64,000 nucleotides of DNA from Hyphomicrobiales bacterium (GCA_900471525.1 UCEZ01000013.1:339373-403372); one strand, 5' to 3'; numbered from the stretch's first letter, positions 46,066 to 54,699 are shown. Numbers and translations are program-made. The notes: generated by a model not told the origin, from the sequence alone.

Positions 46066-46653
46066 CTATGCGTTCGCGGCAACGCGGGCCGGACGATGGC
46101 TGGAAACACCTGCGGTCGCGTTTGCATCTGCGGCAGGCAGGACCTGCGCAAGTTCCGAAACGGCGCGCTCGATACGGTCACGTACGGCTTGGCTCGCGAT
46201 GCCGTAGTCGGAGAAATCGGCCTCGGTGGCGTAGACTGCCGTCGGTAGCGTCAATGCGTTGAAGAACCCGAACAGCGGCCGCAGCTGATGCTCGGTCATC
46301 AGACCGTGAAGCGGCGTACCGCCGGTGGCCGCCAGGATGACGCGTTTGCCAGTCAGCGCGCGATAATCGACCAGATCGAAAAGGTGCTTGAGAGCGCCCG
46401 TGTAAGACGCCCGATAGACCGGCGAGCCCACGACGAGAACGTCGGCTGCCTCGACCGCATCGATGATCGCCCTGCCCTCAGCGTCCAGTTGGTCGGAGCG
46501 AAGCGCGCGGAACAGTACGGGTGCTGCATCGACCAGTTCGATGACATGACCTCCGGCCCTCAACCGATCCCTTGCGGTGGAAACAATTGTCTCCACCAGC
46601 GAGGCCGTTCGCGACGGCCGCTTCACATTGCCAGACAGACCGATGATGTTCAT
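46066..46653 (-). CDS. msuE: NADPH/NADH-dependent FMN reductase, MsuE/SsuE type
   Basis: A 195-residue flavodoxin-like FMN reductase. It shows G-L-S-G-N-V-K-R-P-S-R-T for phosphate binding near residue 5, V-G-S-P-V-Y-R-A-S-Y-T-G-A-L-K-H-L-F-D-L and A-T-G-G-T-P-L-H, the family pattern of MsuE/SsuE. It supplies FMNH2 to SfnG. It is the first gene of the msuE-sfnG-Liv-sfnB operon, and its promoter holds a TCTAT-N7-ATAGA box 32-48 bp upstream. MsuE versus SsuE cannot be separated with certainty by eye. Confidence 0.87.
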   Translation of the reverse strand: MNIIGLSGNVKRPSRTASLVETIVSTARDRLRAGGHVIELVDAAPVLFRALRSDQLDAEGRAIIDAVEAADVLVVGSPVYRASYTGALKHLFDLVDYRALTGKRVILAATGGTPLHGLMTEHQLRPLFGFFNALTLPTAVYATEADFSDYGIASQAVRDRIERAVSELAQVLPAADANATAGVSSHRPARVAANA

Positions 46654-46684
46654 GCACTCGCTCCGATTTAATTATCACATATAT

Positions 46685-46701
46685 TCTATGGTTTTTATAG
46701 A
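46685..46701 (-). promoter_or_regulatory. Sulfur-regulon box 1 (TCTAT-N7-ATAGA)
   Basis: TCTATGGTTTTTATAGA, with perfect 5-bp inverted arms, lies 31 bp upstream of the msuE ATG. The TAT-N7-ATA core is a T-N11-A arrangement, as bound by LysR-type regulators such as CysB/Cbl. The same box precedes the ssuA-like operon and the 52989-53186 operon. Confidence 0.6.
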
Positions 46702-46848
46702 TTTTGAAGACCAGCAATTGCTAATAATCACCCGGATTGGAGAAAGCAAATTCGGACGCAGGCTGGAGGGAAGAGAAAAATACCCGCTCGGCCCGGCAAA
46801 CCGGGAGCAGAAGATCACCGGCTTACTTTGGCGCTGGAGCCGCACGGC

Positions 46849-47778
46849 TCATTCGCTGGTCTGGACGGGCTCACGGCTTGCGCTGATCGCGGCGATATGT
46901 TCCGGGCCAATACCGCAGCATCCGCCGACAACCGTCGCCCCCTGTTCCACCCAGCGATGAACCCATTTCAGGTAGTTCGCCGGATCGAGATCCGACCTGA
47001 TTTCGGATATGCCCGCATAGGGTTCGTCGGAGGGAGGCTCCGGCAGGAAAGCATTGGCATAGACACCCAGGGCGATCGACGAATTGCGTGTGCCGTCGAT
47101 GACGCGACGCGCAGCAATGATGGCTTCGCTCATCACCTCCGGTTGGCTGCAATTGAAAAAAATCCCGCTTGCGCCCGCCTTGAGGGTGATGGTGACCGCT
47201 TCAGCGACCGCTTCGCCTGAACGAAGCTCCGGCGGACCGATCCGTCCGTCTTCATCCTTCAACGTGTAGGAGACGTAAACCGGAAGTCCCGTTTCCCGCA
47301 CCGCCTTAAGCGTGGTCAGCGCTTCGACCGTCGAGCTCTGCGTTTCGATCAACCAGAGATCGACATGCGGTGCGAGACCAGCAACAAGGCTTTCCAGAAT
47401 GCGCGGCGCCTTTTCCGCAATGAAATTGCCAGGCCGGTAACTTTCGAAGAGCGGCGGAAGAGAGCCGGCGACCAGCACCTTGTGCGGTGCACTGTCAGCC
47501 ACGTCTCTGGCAATTCGCCCTGCGCGATCGGCAAGCGTCCGGCCTTCCGCCTCGAAGCGCTGTTCGCCGATCATATGCGGCACGAGCCCGTAGGAATTGG
47601 TGGTGATGATTTCGGCGCCGCTTTCCACATAGGCCGCGTGCGCCCGCGTTACGAATTCCGGCGCTTCGATCAATGACAGGGCTGACCACTCCGGCAGGCG
47701 GAACGGTGCGCCAAGACGTTCGAGCAAGCGGCCCATGCCACCATCCAGAACGGTGAAACTCTTATGTGTATTGGTCAT
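46849..47778 (-). CDS. Homocysteine S-methyltransferase
   Basis: A 309-residue MmuM/BHMT-like enzyme that makes methionine from homocysteine and a methyl donor such as S-methylmethionine. Zinc cysteines are visible in F-F-N-C-S-Q-P-E and V-G-G-C-C-G-I-G-P-E-H. ATG 47778 follows GACGGAGGAC. It is third in a run after a binding protein and a permease of the polar-amino-acid type, so the importer may bring in S-methylmethionine, methionine or a related sulfonium compound (inference). Confidence 0.9.
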   Translation of the reverse strand: MTNTHKSFTVLDGGMGRLLERLGAPFRLPEWSALSLIEAPEFVTRAHAAYVESGAEIITTNSYGLVPHMIGEQRFEAEGRTLADRAGRIARDVADSAPHKVLVAGSLPPLFESYRPGNFIAEKAPRILESLVAGLAPHVDLWLIETQSSTVEALTTLKAVRETGLPVYVSYTLKDEDGRIGPPELRSGEAVAEAVTITLKAGASGIFFNCSQPEVMSEAIIAARRVIDGTRNSSIALGVYANAFLPEPPSDEPYAGISEIRSDLDPANYLKWVHRWVEQGATVVGGCCGIGPEHIAAISASREPVQTSE

Positions 47779-47788
47779 TTGTCCTCCG

Positions 47789-48643
47789 TCACGCGCCTCT
47801 GGCGGCGTGGCCACGTCCGAATTTGATTTCAAGCTGATGCTGCACGAGTTCAAGCACGATCGAGAGCATCCAGTAGATAACCGCCGCCGTCAGCAGCATT
47901 TCCATATAGTGATAGGTGGCACGGCCATAAGATTGCGCAAGAAAGTTCAACTCCCAAAGGCCCATGATCGATACCAGCGAGGAATCCTTCAGCATGGAGA
48001 TGAATTGCGCACCCGCCGGCGGTATGATGACGCGCATGGCTTGGGGCGCGACAATCTTCCAGGCAATCACCGTCTTCGACAGACCGAGCGCCATCGCCGC
48101 TTCCCGTTGTCCAGGCGGTACGGACGAAATACCTGCGCGGATTGTCTCAGCGAGATAGGCGGCGTAGTTGAGCGATAACGCGAGTATGCCCGAGGTGAAA
48201 CCGGACAGGATGATCCCGAACTGTGGCAGCGCCAGATAGATCAGAAGCACCTGCACCAGCAACGGCGTGCCGCGAAAGAAGGAGGCGTAAAACGTCGCAA
48301 CCCCGAATGCAACCGGGTTTGACGACAGGCGCCCAAGCGCTGTCAGCACTGCCATGAGCATGGCAAAGACCATCGAAACGGCCGTCACCAGCAGCGTCAG
48401 CACGACCCCCTGGACAAAGCCATCAGGCGACAGGTGCAAACCGAGCATGAACGGCAACTTCTGACCGATCAGCCCGAAATCGAGCCCGAAATTGCCAAGC
48501 GCGCCACCAAGCAAGACAAGCAGCGCCGCCCACGTCAGCCACACCTTCTTGCGGAAGTCAGCAATGCTCGACTTGAAGGGCGGCAGAGTCACCGCCGCTC
48601 CCAGGCTCTCCGCAGCCCCGGCGGAACCGGTTTCACTCGGCAT
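47789..48643 (-). CDS. Polar amino-acid-type ABC permease, no ATPase gene nearby
   Basis: A 284-residue permease with [27 protein letters not shown] and a C-terminal H-Y-M-E-M-L segment. It is closely related to the permease at 6826-7800. The gene overlaps the binding-protein gene by 11 bases and is followed 10 bp later by the methyltransferase. No GlnQ-type ATPase lies in this operon, so it must borrow one or be encoded apart. Confidence 0.88.
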   Translation of the reverse strand: MPSETGSAGAAESLGAAVTLPPFKSSIADFRKKVWLTWAALLVLLGGALGNFGLDFGLIGQKLPFMLGLHLSPDGFVQGVVLTLLVTAVSMVFAMLMAVLTALGRLSSNPVAFGVATFYASFFRGTPLLVQVLLIYLALPQFGIILSGFTSGILALSLNYAAYLAETIRAGISSVPPGQREAAMALGLSKTVIAWKIVAPQAMRVIIPPAGAQFISMLKDSSLVSIMGLWELNFLAQSYGRATYHYMEMLLTAAVIYWMLSIVLELVQHQLEIKFGRGHAARGA

Positions 48644-49460
48644 ATTTCGTGATGTCCACGTGGAACCACTTTTCGGATATCTTGGCTAGCGTTCCGTCGG
48701 CCTTGAGTTCGGTGATCACCCGCTTGACCTCGGCATCCCATTCCGGATCGCCCTTGTCGGTCACCACGGCGTTGGGCTCGGCAAAGAGCGGATCACCCAG
48801 AACCTTCAGTTTCTGAGTGGCGTCTATCTGGCCCTGCGCCGTGCCGAGCGAGGCGACGATTGCATCGAGGCGCACACCGGCACCGAGGGCGAGGTTCTGA
48901 AAGTTTACGGTCTCGTCACCCGGTACCGCCTGTACGTCGCTGAAAGGGAACGCAATTGCCGGCTTGCCCGGAATGACGAAGTTGCGGTTGATATACGCCT
49001 CGTAGGATGATCCCGTACCGACGCCGACGCGTTTTCCGGAGATGTCGGCGATCGACTTGATGGTCTGTTCGTCCTTGTTGACGACCAGAACCGCCGGAAC
49101 GCTGTAGTAGATCACCGGAAAATTCACGACCTTCGCCCGCTCTTCGGTCGGCGTTGCCGACGAAATCGCGACGTCCCAGCGCCCCGCCCACTTGCCGCTG
49201 ATGATGGTTTCCCAGCCCGGCGTCTCCAGCTTCAGCTTGACGCCCAGCTTGTCGGCAAAAGCCTTTGCCACATCGACGTCGAAACCATCGAGTTCGTTCT
49301 TGTCGTTGATAAAGCCAAATGGAGGGTAGTCGTTGACGACCACATCGACGACGACGCCGTTGTCACGCACGCGGTCCAGTGTTTCGCCGGCAAGCGCGGT
49401 TGTGGCCGAAAGGCCAGCGATCAAGATGCCGAGTTTCAGTGCATATCCCAGTCTGCGCAT
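48633..49460 (-). CDS. Polar amino-acid-type ABC binding protein (possible S-methylmethionine/methionine importer)
   Basis: A 275-residue SBP_bac_3 protein with a signal peptide ending T-A-L-A (about residue 24). Sequence blocks I-N-D-K-N-E-L-D-G-F-D-V-D-V-A and P-G-W-E-T-I-I-S-G-K-W-A-G-R-W-D match the paralogue at 7857-8690. Its promoter region (49553-49582) is AT-rich with the 15-bp palindrome TTCAGAATTTCTGAA and TTCTAGAA on the same stretch, different from the exact sulfur box. First gene of a three-gene operon ending with the homocysteine methyltransferase. Confidence 0.88.
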   Translation of the reverse strand: MRRLGYALKLGILIAGLSATTALAGETLDRVRDNGVVVDVVVNDYPPFGFINDKNELDGFDVDVAKAFADKLGVKLKLETPGWETIISGKWAGRWDVAISSATPTEERAKVVNFPVIYYSVPAVLVVNKDEQTIKSIADISGKRVGVGTGSSYEAYINRNFVIPGKPAIAFPFSDVQAVPGDETVNFQNLALGAGVRLDAIVASLGTAQGQIDATQKLKVLGDPLFAEPNAVVTDKGDPEWDAEVKRVITELKADGTLAKISEKWFHVDITKYAE

Positions 49461-49654
49461 TATCCGTCAATCTCCATCAGGCTCAAGACACCCCGCTCCA
49501 TCAGCGCGGTGCCATGAAGTGATAAGTATGACAATAAGCCATTAAAAGAATGGATTTTCTAGAATATTCAGAAATTCTGAAAAAACCACCTGTGAGGCGC
49601 CATTTGGAAAAGAGCCGGCTTTATTTTCGGAGCGTTTCCTCCCGGCTCCGGCTG

Positions 49655-50392
49655 TCAGGACGGCTGGAGGGATGCAGTGAGCGAGGTGAGTAGCTGTCTT
49701 TTCACGGCCTCGAAAGACACGGACGCACGATCTCGTTTCTTTGGCAGGCCGATCTTGACTTCATCGAGAATACGACCCGGCCATGGCCGCATGACGATGA
49801 TACGGTCCGCAAGAACAAGGGCTTCATCGATATCGTGCGTGACGAGAATGAGCGTCGGGCGAGTTTCCGACCAGATGTCGAGCAGATGGTCCTGCAGATC
49901 GGCCCGCGTGAAGGCATCCAGAGCCGAGAAAGGCTCATCCAGAAGCAGCACCTCCGGCCGGGTGACCAGTGCGCGGGCGATCGCCACCCTTTGGGCCTGG
50001 CCGCCGGACAATTCCTTCGGCCAACGGTGACCAAGTTTCCCCAGCCCGACCTTTTTCAATGCAGCGTCGACCTGTTGACGGCGATCGTCTCCGTCGAGTT
50101 CGGCAAGGCCGAAGCCGACATTATTTGCGACCGTCAGCCAAGGCAGAAGACGTGGTTCCTGAAAGATAAGATTGATCAGCGGATGCGGCTGGCTGACAGG
50201 CTCGCCGTTCAGCTCGACCGTTCCGCGCGTGGGCGTTTCGAGACCGCTGATCAACCGCAACAGCGTACTCTTGCCACAGCCCGACCCGCCGATCACGGCG
50301 ACGATTTCGCCTCGAGCCAGATCGAGCGAGAAGCCTTCGAGCGCGCGCACACCGTTTGAGTAGGTTTTTCCCAGATTTCTCAGCGTCAGCAT
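49655..50392 (-). CDS. ssuB: Sulfonate/taurine-type ABC transporter ATPase (SsuB-like)
   Basis: A 245-residue ATPase of the nitrate/sulfonate/taurine class. Walker A is G-G-S-G-C-G-K-S-T, with the Q-E-P-R-L-L-P-W Q-loop typical of SsuB/TauB, signature L-S-G-G-Q-A-Q-R-V and Walker B L-L-L-D-E-P-F-S-A-L-D. It powers the permease four bases upstream. No SsuD monooxygenase gene is adjacent. Cargo (aliphatic sulfonate, taurine, sulfate ester) is inferred from family and neighbours. Confidence 0.85.
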   Translation of the reverse strand: MLTLRNLGKTYSNGVRALEGFSLDLARGEIVAVIGGSGCGKSTLLRLISGLETPTRGTVELNGEPVSQPHPLINLIFQEPRLLPWLTVANNVGFGLAELDGDDRRQQVDAALKKVGLGKLGHRWPKELSGGQAQRVAIARALVTRPEVLLLDEPFSALDAFTRADLQDHLLDIWSETRPTLILVTHDIDEALVLADRIIVMRPWPGRILDEVKIGLPKKRDRASVSFEAVKRQLLTSLTASLQPS

Positions 50393-50396
50393 CGGC

Positions 50397-51239
50397 TCAA
50401 TCCCCGCGCCTGTAGCTGTCCTGCCACGTCAGGAAAGGCGCCGTTGCCGCGATGAGCAGACTGTCCGTCACCTTGCCTATGACGGCGAACGTGATGATGG
50501 CAGCCATGATCTGGTCGGGTTTGCCCAGTTGCTGGCCATCGACGAGAAGGTAGCCCAGCCCTTCCGACGCCCCCATAAATTCCGCGGCGACGACGAACAT
50601 CCAGCCAAGACCGAGACCCGATCGCAAGGCGATCACATAGGCTGGAAAGACTGCCGGCATCATCACCCGCCGCACCAGGGTGACGCCGGACAGCCGGAAA
50701 ATCCGCCCGACCTCAACGATCTTGCGGTCAACCGACAAAATGGCGCCCGATACACCGAGATAGACCGGAAAGAAGACACCGACAGCGATCAGCGCCACTT
50801 TCGATGCTTCGAAAATCCCGAACCAGAGAATGAACAGGGGTACCCAGGCGATTGACGGAATGGAGCGAAGCGCCTGAAGCGACGGGTCGATCAGGCGGCG
50901 CGCCAGCCCGAAATAGCCTGTCACGGCGCCCGCAATGGTGGCCGTGACAGTGCCGAGGACAAATCCGAAAAACACCCTTACAGTCGTAATGCCGATGTGG
51001 TTGAACAATTCGCCGGATTTCAAAAGCGCCCACAGGGTTGCCAGAACCCTGGACGGCGGCGGCATGAGACGGCCGGAAAACCAGCCAGCTGCGACCGCAA
51101 CCTCCCAGAACAGCAACCCCAAGACAGGTACGATGATAGCGGCCATCGCTTGGCGGCTTAGTCCATAAAACACGGACGCCGCGACTGAACGCGACGCCTT
51201 TGTCTCTGCTTTGATGCCGGTTTCGGCCAAATCCGCCAT
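50397..51239 (-). CDS. ssuC: Sulfonate/taurine-type ABC transporter permease (SsuC-like)
   Basis: A 280-residue inner-membrane permease of the BPD_transp_1 type. It has the EAA-type loop (I-F-R-L-S-G-V-T-L-V-R-R-V-M-M-P-A), preceded by S-I-P-S-I-A-W-V-P-L-F-I-L-W-F-G, the pattern of SsuC/TauC. It lies 18 bp after the binding-protein gene and four bases before the ATPase gene. Confidence 0.87.
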   Translation of the reverse strand: MADLAETGIKAETKASRSVAASVFYGLSRQAMAAIIVPVLGLLFWEVAVAAGWFSGRLMPPPSRVLATLWALLKSGELFNHIGITTVRVFFGFVLGTVTATIAGAVTGYFGLARRLIDPSLQALRSIPSIAWVPLFILWFGIFEASKVALIAVGVFFPVYLGVSGAILSVDRKIVEVGRIFRLSGVTLVRRVMMPAVFPAYVIALRSGLGLGWMFVVAAEFMGASEGLGYLLVDGQQLGKPDQIMAAIITFAVIGKVTDSLLIAATAPFLTWQDSYRRGD

Positions 51240-51257
51240 GGCGATGCTTTTGTTTCT

Positions 51258-52226
51258 TTACTGCGTTTTTCCGACAGCAAAACTGTCGTCAATCAGCTCG
51301 TTCGTAACCTTCTGAATATCCACATCGGCAGGAAGGACACCGGCGCTCTGCAAGGCGATACCCGCCTTCGAGATGGTGTCGCGCTGTAGATCGCCGATCG
51401 TCGGCTGGGAGATATCCGTGCGTTCGAGCTGCTTGGCGATCACCTCGTCTGGCAGCTTCGCCGCTTCCACCAGCGCTGCCTTCAATGCCGCGGGATCGGC
51501 GATCGCCTGAGCGCGTGCCTGTTCATAGGCGGCAATGACGCGTTTGACGATGTCGGGATGCTCAGTGGCGAAGGTCTCGGTGGTGTTGAGCACGCCCCAT
51601 GTGTTGTTTTCCGACTTGCGATAGAACAGCTTCGCCTTCTCTTCCACTTCCGCCGACGCCATCAGCGGATCGAGGCCAGCCCAGGCATCGACATCGCCGC
51701 GCAAGAGCGCCAGCTTGCCGTCGGCATGCTGCAGCAGCACCAGCGTCACGTCCGATTCCTTCAGGCCCGCATCGGCCAGAGCACGAACGAGAAAGATGTG
51801 CGGATCCGTCCCGCGTGTCACGGCGATCGTCTTGCCCTGCAGATCCTCAACAGAGGAAATTGCGCTGTCGGCACGGGTGACCAACGCCGTCCATTCGGGG
51901 CGCGAAAAGACATAGACCGATTTGATCGGGTTGCCGTTGACCCGCGAGATCAACGCCGCAGCGCCTGCGGTCGAGCCGAAATCGATCGACCCGGCACTTA
52001 GGAATTCCAGCGCCTTGTTTGAGCCCGCTGACTGCACCCAACGGACGCTGATATTGTCCTTGGCGAATTCCTTCTCCAGCAAACCCTCCTTTTTCAGGAG
52101 GAGCCCGACCGGATTGTAGGTGGCCCAGTCGATCCTGATCTCCGTAAGATCAGCTGCCTGGGCTGACGCCAGCCCGAAACTAAAAGCCGCGGCGACACCA
52201 ATGATTGCCGAACGAAACAAGCCCAT
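51258..52226 (-). CDS. ssuA: Sulfonate-type ABC binding protein (SsuA-like)
   Basis: A 322-residue periplasmic protein of the SsuA/NMT1 family with a signal peptide ending A-Q-A-A (about residue 25). The fold is recognisable from I-R-I-D-W-A-T-Y-N-P-V-G, the G-S-N-K-A-L-E-F-L-S-A-G-S-I-D-F-G-S segment and A-V-T-R-G-T-D-P-H. ATG 52226 fits GAGG eight bases upstream better than earlier in-frame starts. A TCTAT-N7-ATAGA box lies 89 bp upstream, pointing to sulfur-starvation control. Confidence 0.87.
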   Translation of the reverse strand: MGLFRSAIIGVAAAFSFGLASAQAADLTEIRIDWATYNPVGLLLKKEGLLEKEFAKDNISVRWVQSAGSNKALEFLSAGSIDFGSTAGAAALISRVNGNPIKSVYVFSRPEWTALVTRADSAISSVEDLQGKTIAVTRGTDPHIFLVRALADAGLKESDVTLVLLQHADGKLALLRGDVDAWAGLDPLMASAEVEEKAKLFYRKSENNTWGVLNTTETFATEHPDIVKRVIAAYEQARAQAIADPAALKAALVEAAKLPDEVIAKQLERTDISQPTIGDLQRDTISKAGIALQSAGVLPADVDIQKVTNELIDDSFAVGKTQ

Positions 52227-52314
52227 ATCCATCCCCTCTGTTGGCATAGCCATTGATACGAAGGGACAAACCTACAGCCGAAGACGACGCGACGGGAAAG
52301 CCGAAGCGTCTATT

Positions 52315-52331
52315 TCTATAGAATTTATAGA
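52315..52331 (-). promoter_or_regulatory. Sulfur-regulon box 2 (TCTAT-N7-ATAGA)
   Basis: TCTATAGAATTTATAGA lies in the gap between the hydrolase stop (52341) and the ssuA-like start (52226). The arms match box 1 exactly; AT-rich sequence flanks it on both sides. Confidence 0.62.
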
Positions 52332-52340
52332 AATATTTTT

Positions 52341-52961
52341 CTAGTGAAGCTTGCCGAGATTGACGGCTCCTCCGGTAAATGCCTCGCCGCCCTGCGGAGA
52401 ACCGCGATCAGAATAACTGAAAGCTCTCGCCCTCTTTTTCAACAAGGACAGTAATCCGTAGCCGCCCGTCCATCTGCCAAACCCGCTTTCGATGTTGATA
52501 TGACCCGCTTGCCCGAGATTTCTAATCTCCGTCTTCCATAGACGGCCGTACAGCGACAGGCTTTCGAGGGGCATGTAAATATCGTTCAAACTTCCAACCG
52601 TGATCGTTGGAAACGGCAGAGCCCGGGTCGGCATCCGGCCAAAATGAATGGCACCCGGGTGCAGCTTTTCCGTGGTGGACAGATCGCAGGGGGCAACGAG
52701 CAAAGCGCCCTTGATCAACCTTGCGGATGGGCTGTCTGCGAATCTTGCAGCAAGCAAGCAACCAAGGCTGTGCGCAACGATATAGGCCGGGCCTTCCTGA
52801 TGAAGGACCTGTTCAAGGCGCTTTGTCCAGCTTTCCACCCTGGGGGACTTCCAATCATCCTGTTCGACCAGGAGGCTATTCGCATCATCCTTGAGCCAGA
52901 ATCGCTGCCAATGCCCCTCGTCGGATCCGTTCAAACCGGGCAAGATTAAGGTAGGCGTCAT
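52341..52961 (-). CDS. RBBP9/YdeN-type alpha/beta hydrolase
   Basis: A 206-residue small serine hydrolase of the RBBP9/YdeN family. The nucleophile is in V-A-H-S-L-G-C, an acid in S-L-N-D-I-Y-M-P, and the His in G-Q-A-G-H-I-N. The opening L-I-L-P-G-L-N-G-S-D-E-G-H-W-Q is diagnostic. Its biochemical role is unknown in bacteria. It follows the small ORF at 52989-53186 by 27 bp and precedes the ssuABC-like genes, so it seems to belong to the sulfur regulon, perhaps hydrolysing an ester or thioester (inference). Confidence 0.85.
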   Translation of the reverse strand: MTPTLILPGLNGSDEGHWQRFWLKDDANSLLVEQDDWKSPRVESWTKRLEQVLHQEGPAYIVAHSLGCLLAARFADSPSARLIKGALLVAPCDLSTTEKLHPGAIHFGRMPTRALPFPTITVGSLNDIYMPLESLSLYGRLWKTEIRNLGQAGHINIESGFGRWTGGYGLLSLLKKRARAFSYSDRGSPQGGEAFTGGAVNLGKLH

Positions 52962-52988
52962 TTGGTTTTCCCCGACTGTAATTCGTCG

Positions 52989-53186
52989 TCAGTTCTGGAA
53001 GTGGCGGGAACGCTGCTCCAACGCGAATATCTCCTCCGAAATTTCGGAAATACGCTCGCGCAGATCACGTCGTGTCCGGTAGTCCATGCCACCACTTCCT
53101 GAGAAGCCGGCATCGTCAAGGTCCAGCTTTGCCTCCAGTTGGTCTCTCATTGTTTGAAGTCGGTCAAAATGCCTCAGCAAGCTCAT
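52989..53186 (-). CDS. Small hypothetical protein, 65 residues
   Basis: I do not recognise it. The highly charged, helix-forming sequence (L-R-H-F-D-R-L-Q-T-M-R-D-Q-L-E-A-K-L, then R-E-R-I-S-E-I-S-E-E-I-F-A-L-E) suggests a coiled-coil or adaptor protein. The start at 53186 is chosen for GAGG five bases upstream and because it leaves the sulfur box as a promoter element. An in-frame ATG at 53249 would place the box against the start codon. It is co-directional with the hydrolase, 27 bp away. Confidence 0.55.
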   Translation of the reverse strand: MSLLRHFDRLQTMRDQLEAKLDLDDAGFSGSGGMDYRTRRDLRERISEISEEIFALEQRSRHFQN

Positions 53187-53254
53187 CATGCCCTCATATC
53201 TGCAGAGCGAAGATTCCGTCTCCTCGCCTTCGAAGAGAAGAGCAGGCATTATTC

Positions 53255-53271
53255 TCTATAAATTTAATAGA
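53255..53271 (-). promoter_or_regulatory. Sulfur-regulon box 3 (TCTAT-N7-ATAGA)
   Basis: TCTATAAATTTAATAGA, again with perfect 5-bp arms, lies 68 bp upstream of the chosen ATG at 53186. With boxes 1 and 2 this gives three exact copies in 6.6 kb, each in front of a separate transcript. Confidence 0.6.
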
Positions 53272-53682
53272 CTACAGCAATGACAGACTACCGGTGATCG
53301 CGATTGCAAAAAATTTTTGGCTGGCGAGCATTGACGTGGCTGAATTTTGCCTGAGAGAGCTTGGCAATCCACACAAGCACTGTGGTCGAAGACACCGTTG
53401 ATACTCATGCGATTGTGCGCGTGTCGATGCGATCGTCACCGACGAATGAGAGTCCAGTGTTGGGAGCTTGCGGTGATGCTTGGTGGTCAATCTCCCGGTG
53501 CAGTTCCAGGGCCGCAGGAACAGCCGGATGGATTGTCTCTCCGCTCCTTGCCTGTCGCAAGTTTATTCTCAAAACATCGGAATCGCCCGGCTCTGAAATC
53601 TTTGATCATATAATCTACAGAATATATGCTTCCTTGCTTCACGGGACCGCCTCATGTCCCGAACATCCAGCAGGAGATTTTC
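53272..53682 (+). other. Intergenic stretch, no gene recognised; degenerate sulfur box
   Basis: I see no convincing coding region here on either strand. A degenerate sulfur box, TCTACAGAATATATGCT (53614-53630), lies 52 bp before the oxygenase ATG and keeps the left arm and the AT-rich centre. Confidence 0.5.
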
Positions 53683-54699
53683 ATGAGCGTCCACACATCG
53701 GCGGTCCAGCTTCCCATCCTCGATCTCTCGCGGTTCAACGTGTCGCCGGAATCTCGCCTCGAATTCGTCGCCGACCTGCGCCGCGTCCTGCACGATCACG
53801 GTTTCTTCTATCTTGTCGGCCATGGCGTGCCGCCCGAATTGATCGCCGACGTCTTTGCTGCCGCCAAACGCTTCTTCGCCCTGCCGGAGAAGGACAAGCT
53901 GGAGATCGAAATGGTCAACTCGCCGCATTTCCGCGGCTATAACCGGGCAGGCCTTGAACACACGCGGGGCAAGCAGGATTGGCGCGAACAGATCGACGTC
54001 AACACGGAATCCGAAGCCGTCGAGCTGACCCCGGATACCCCCGCATGGAAGCGTCTCATCGGACCGAACCAATGGCCGACAGCACTGCCGGAGCTCAAGC
54101 CCCTTTTGCTGCGCTATCAGGCGGAAGTCACGCGCGTCGGCATCGATATCCTGAAGGCGATAGGCATTGCGCTCGGTCAGTCCGAGGATATCTTTGCAGC
54201 CCTCTACGAGCCGCAGCCGACCCAGCTTTTAAAGATCGTCCGTTATCCCGGCCGCGATGTCGCCGAGAGCGAACAGGGCGTCGGCGCGCATAAGGATGGC
54301 GGGCTGGTCACTGTGCTCCTGCAGGACAGCATGCCGGGCCTGCGGGTGCGCACGGAAGAAGGGGTCTGGCTGGATGCTCCGCCCCTGCCGGGCAGCTTCG
54401 TCATCAACACCGGCGAGCTTCTCGAACTCGCGACGAACGGCTACGTCCGCGCCGACGTCCACGACGTCGTTGCTCCGCCGGCCGGCTCGGAGCGTTTCTC
54501 CGTGCCGTTCTTCCTCGGAGCCCGCTACGATGCGGTCGTGCCGGTTATCGAACTGCCGGAGGAACTAAGCCGCAAGGAACGCGGCATCACAGTCGATCCG
54601 CTTAATCCGATCTTCCGCGAGGTCGGCCAGAACAACCTGAAAAGCCGCTTGCGATCGCATCCCGACGTTGCCCGGCGTCACCATGCGGATCTGCTGTAA
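53683..54699 (+). CDS. Isopenicillin-N-synthase-like Fe(II)/2-oxoglutarate oxygenase
   Basis: A 338-residue non-haem iron oxygenase of the IPNS/2OG family. It has the N-terminal P-I-L-D-L-S-R-F and H-G-F-F-Y-L-V-G-H-G-V motifs. Iron ligands H-x-D are in G-A-H-K-D-G-G (about residues 203 and 205) and the distal His in A-D-V-H-D-V-V (about 260), followed by the co-substrate Arg in E-R-F-S-V-P-F-F. ATG 53683 follows CAGGAG. Its location between ssu-like genes and cysE and a degenerate sulfur box upstream suggest a role with an organosulfur substrate, which is inference. Confidence 0.85.
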   Translation: MSVHTSAVQLPILDLSRFNVSPESRLEFVADLRRVLHDHGFFYLVGHGVPPELIADVFAAAKRFFALPEKDKLEIEMVNSPHFRGYNRAGLEHTRGKQDWREQIDVNTESEAVELTPDTPAWKRLIGPNQWPTALPELKPLLLRYQAEVTRVGIDILKAIGIALGQSEDIFAALYEPQPTQLLKIVRYPGRDVAESEQGVGAHKDGGLVTVLLQDSMPGLRVRTEEGVWLDAPPLPGSFVINTGELLELATNGYVRADVHDVVAPPAGSERFSVPFFLGARYDAVVPVIELPEELSRKERGITVDPLNPIFREVGQNNLKSRLRSHPDVARRHHADLL

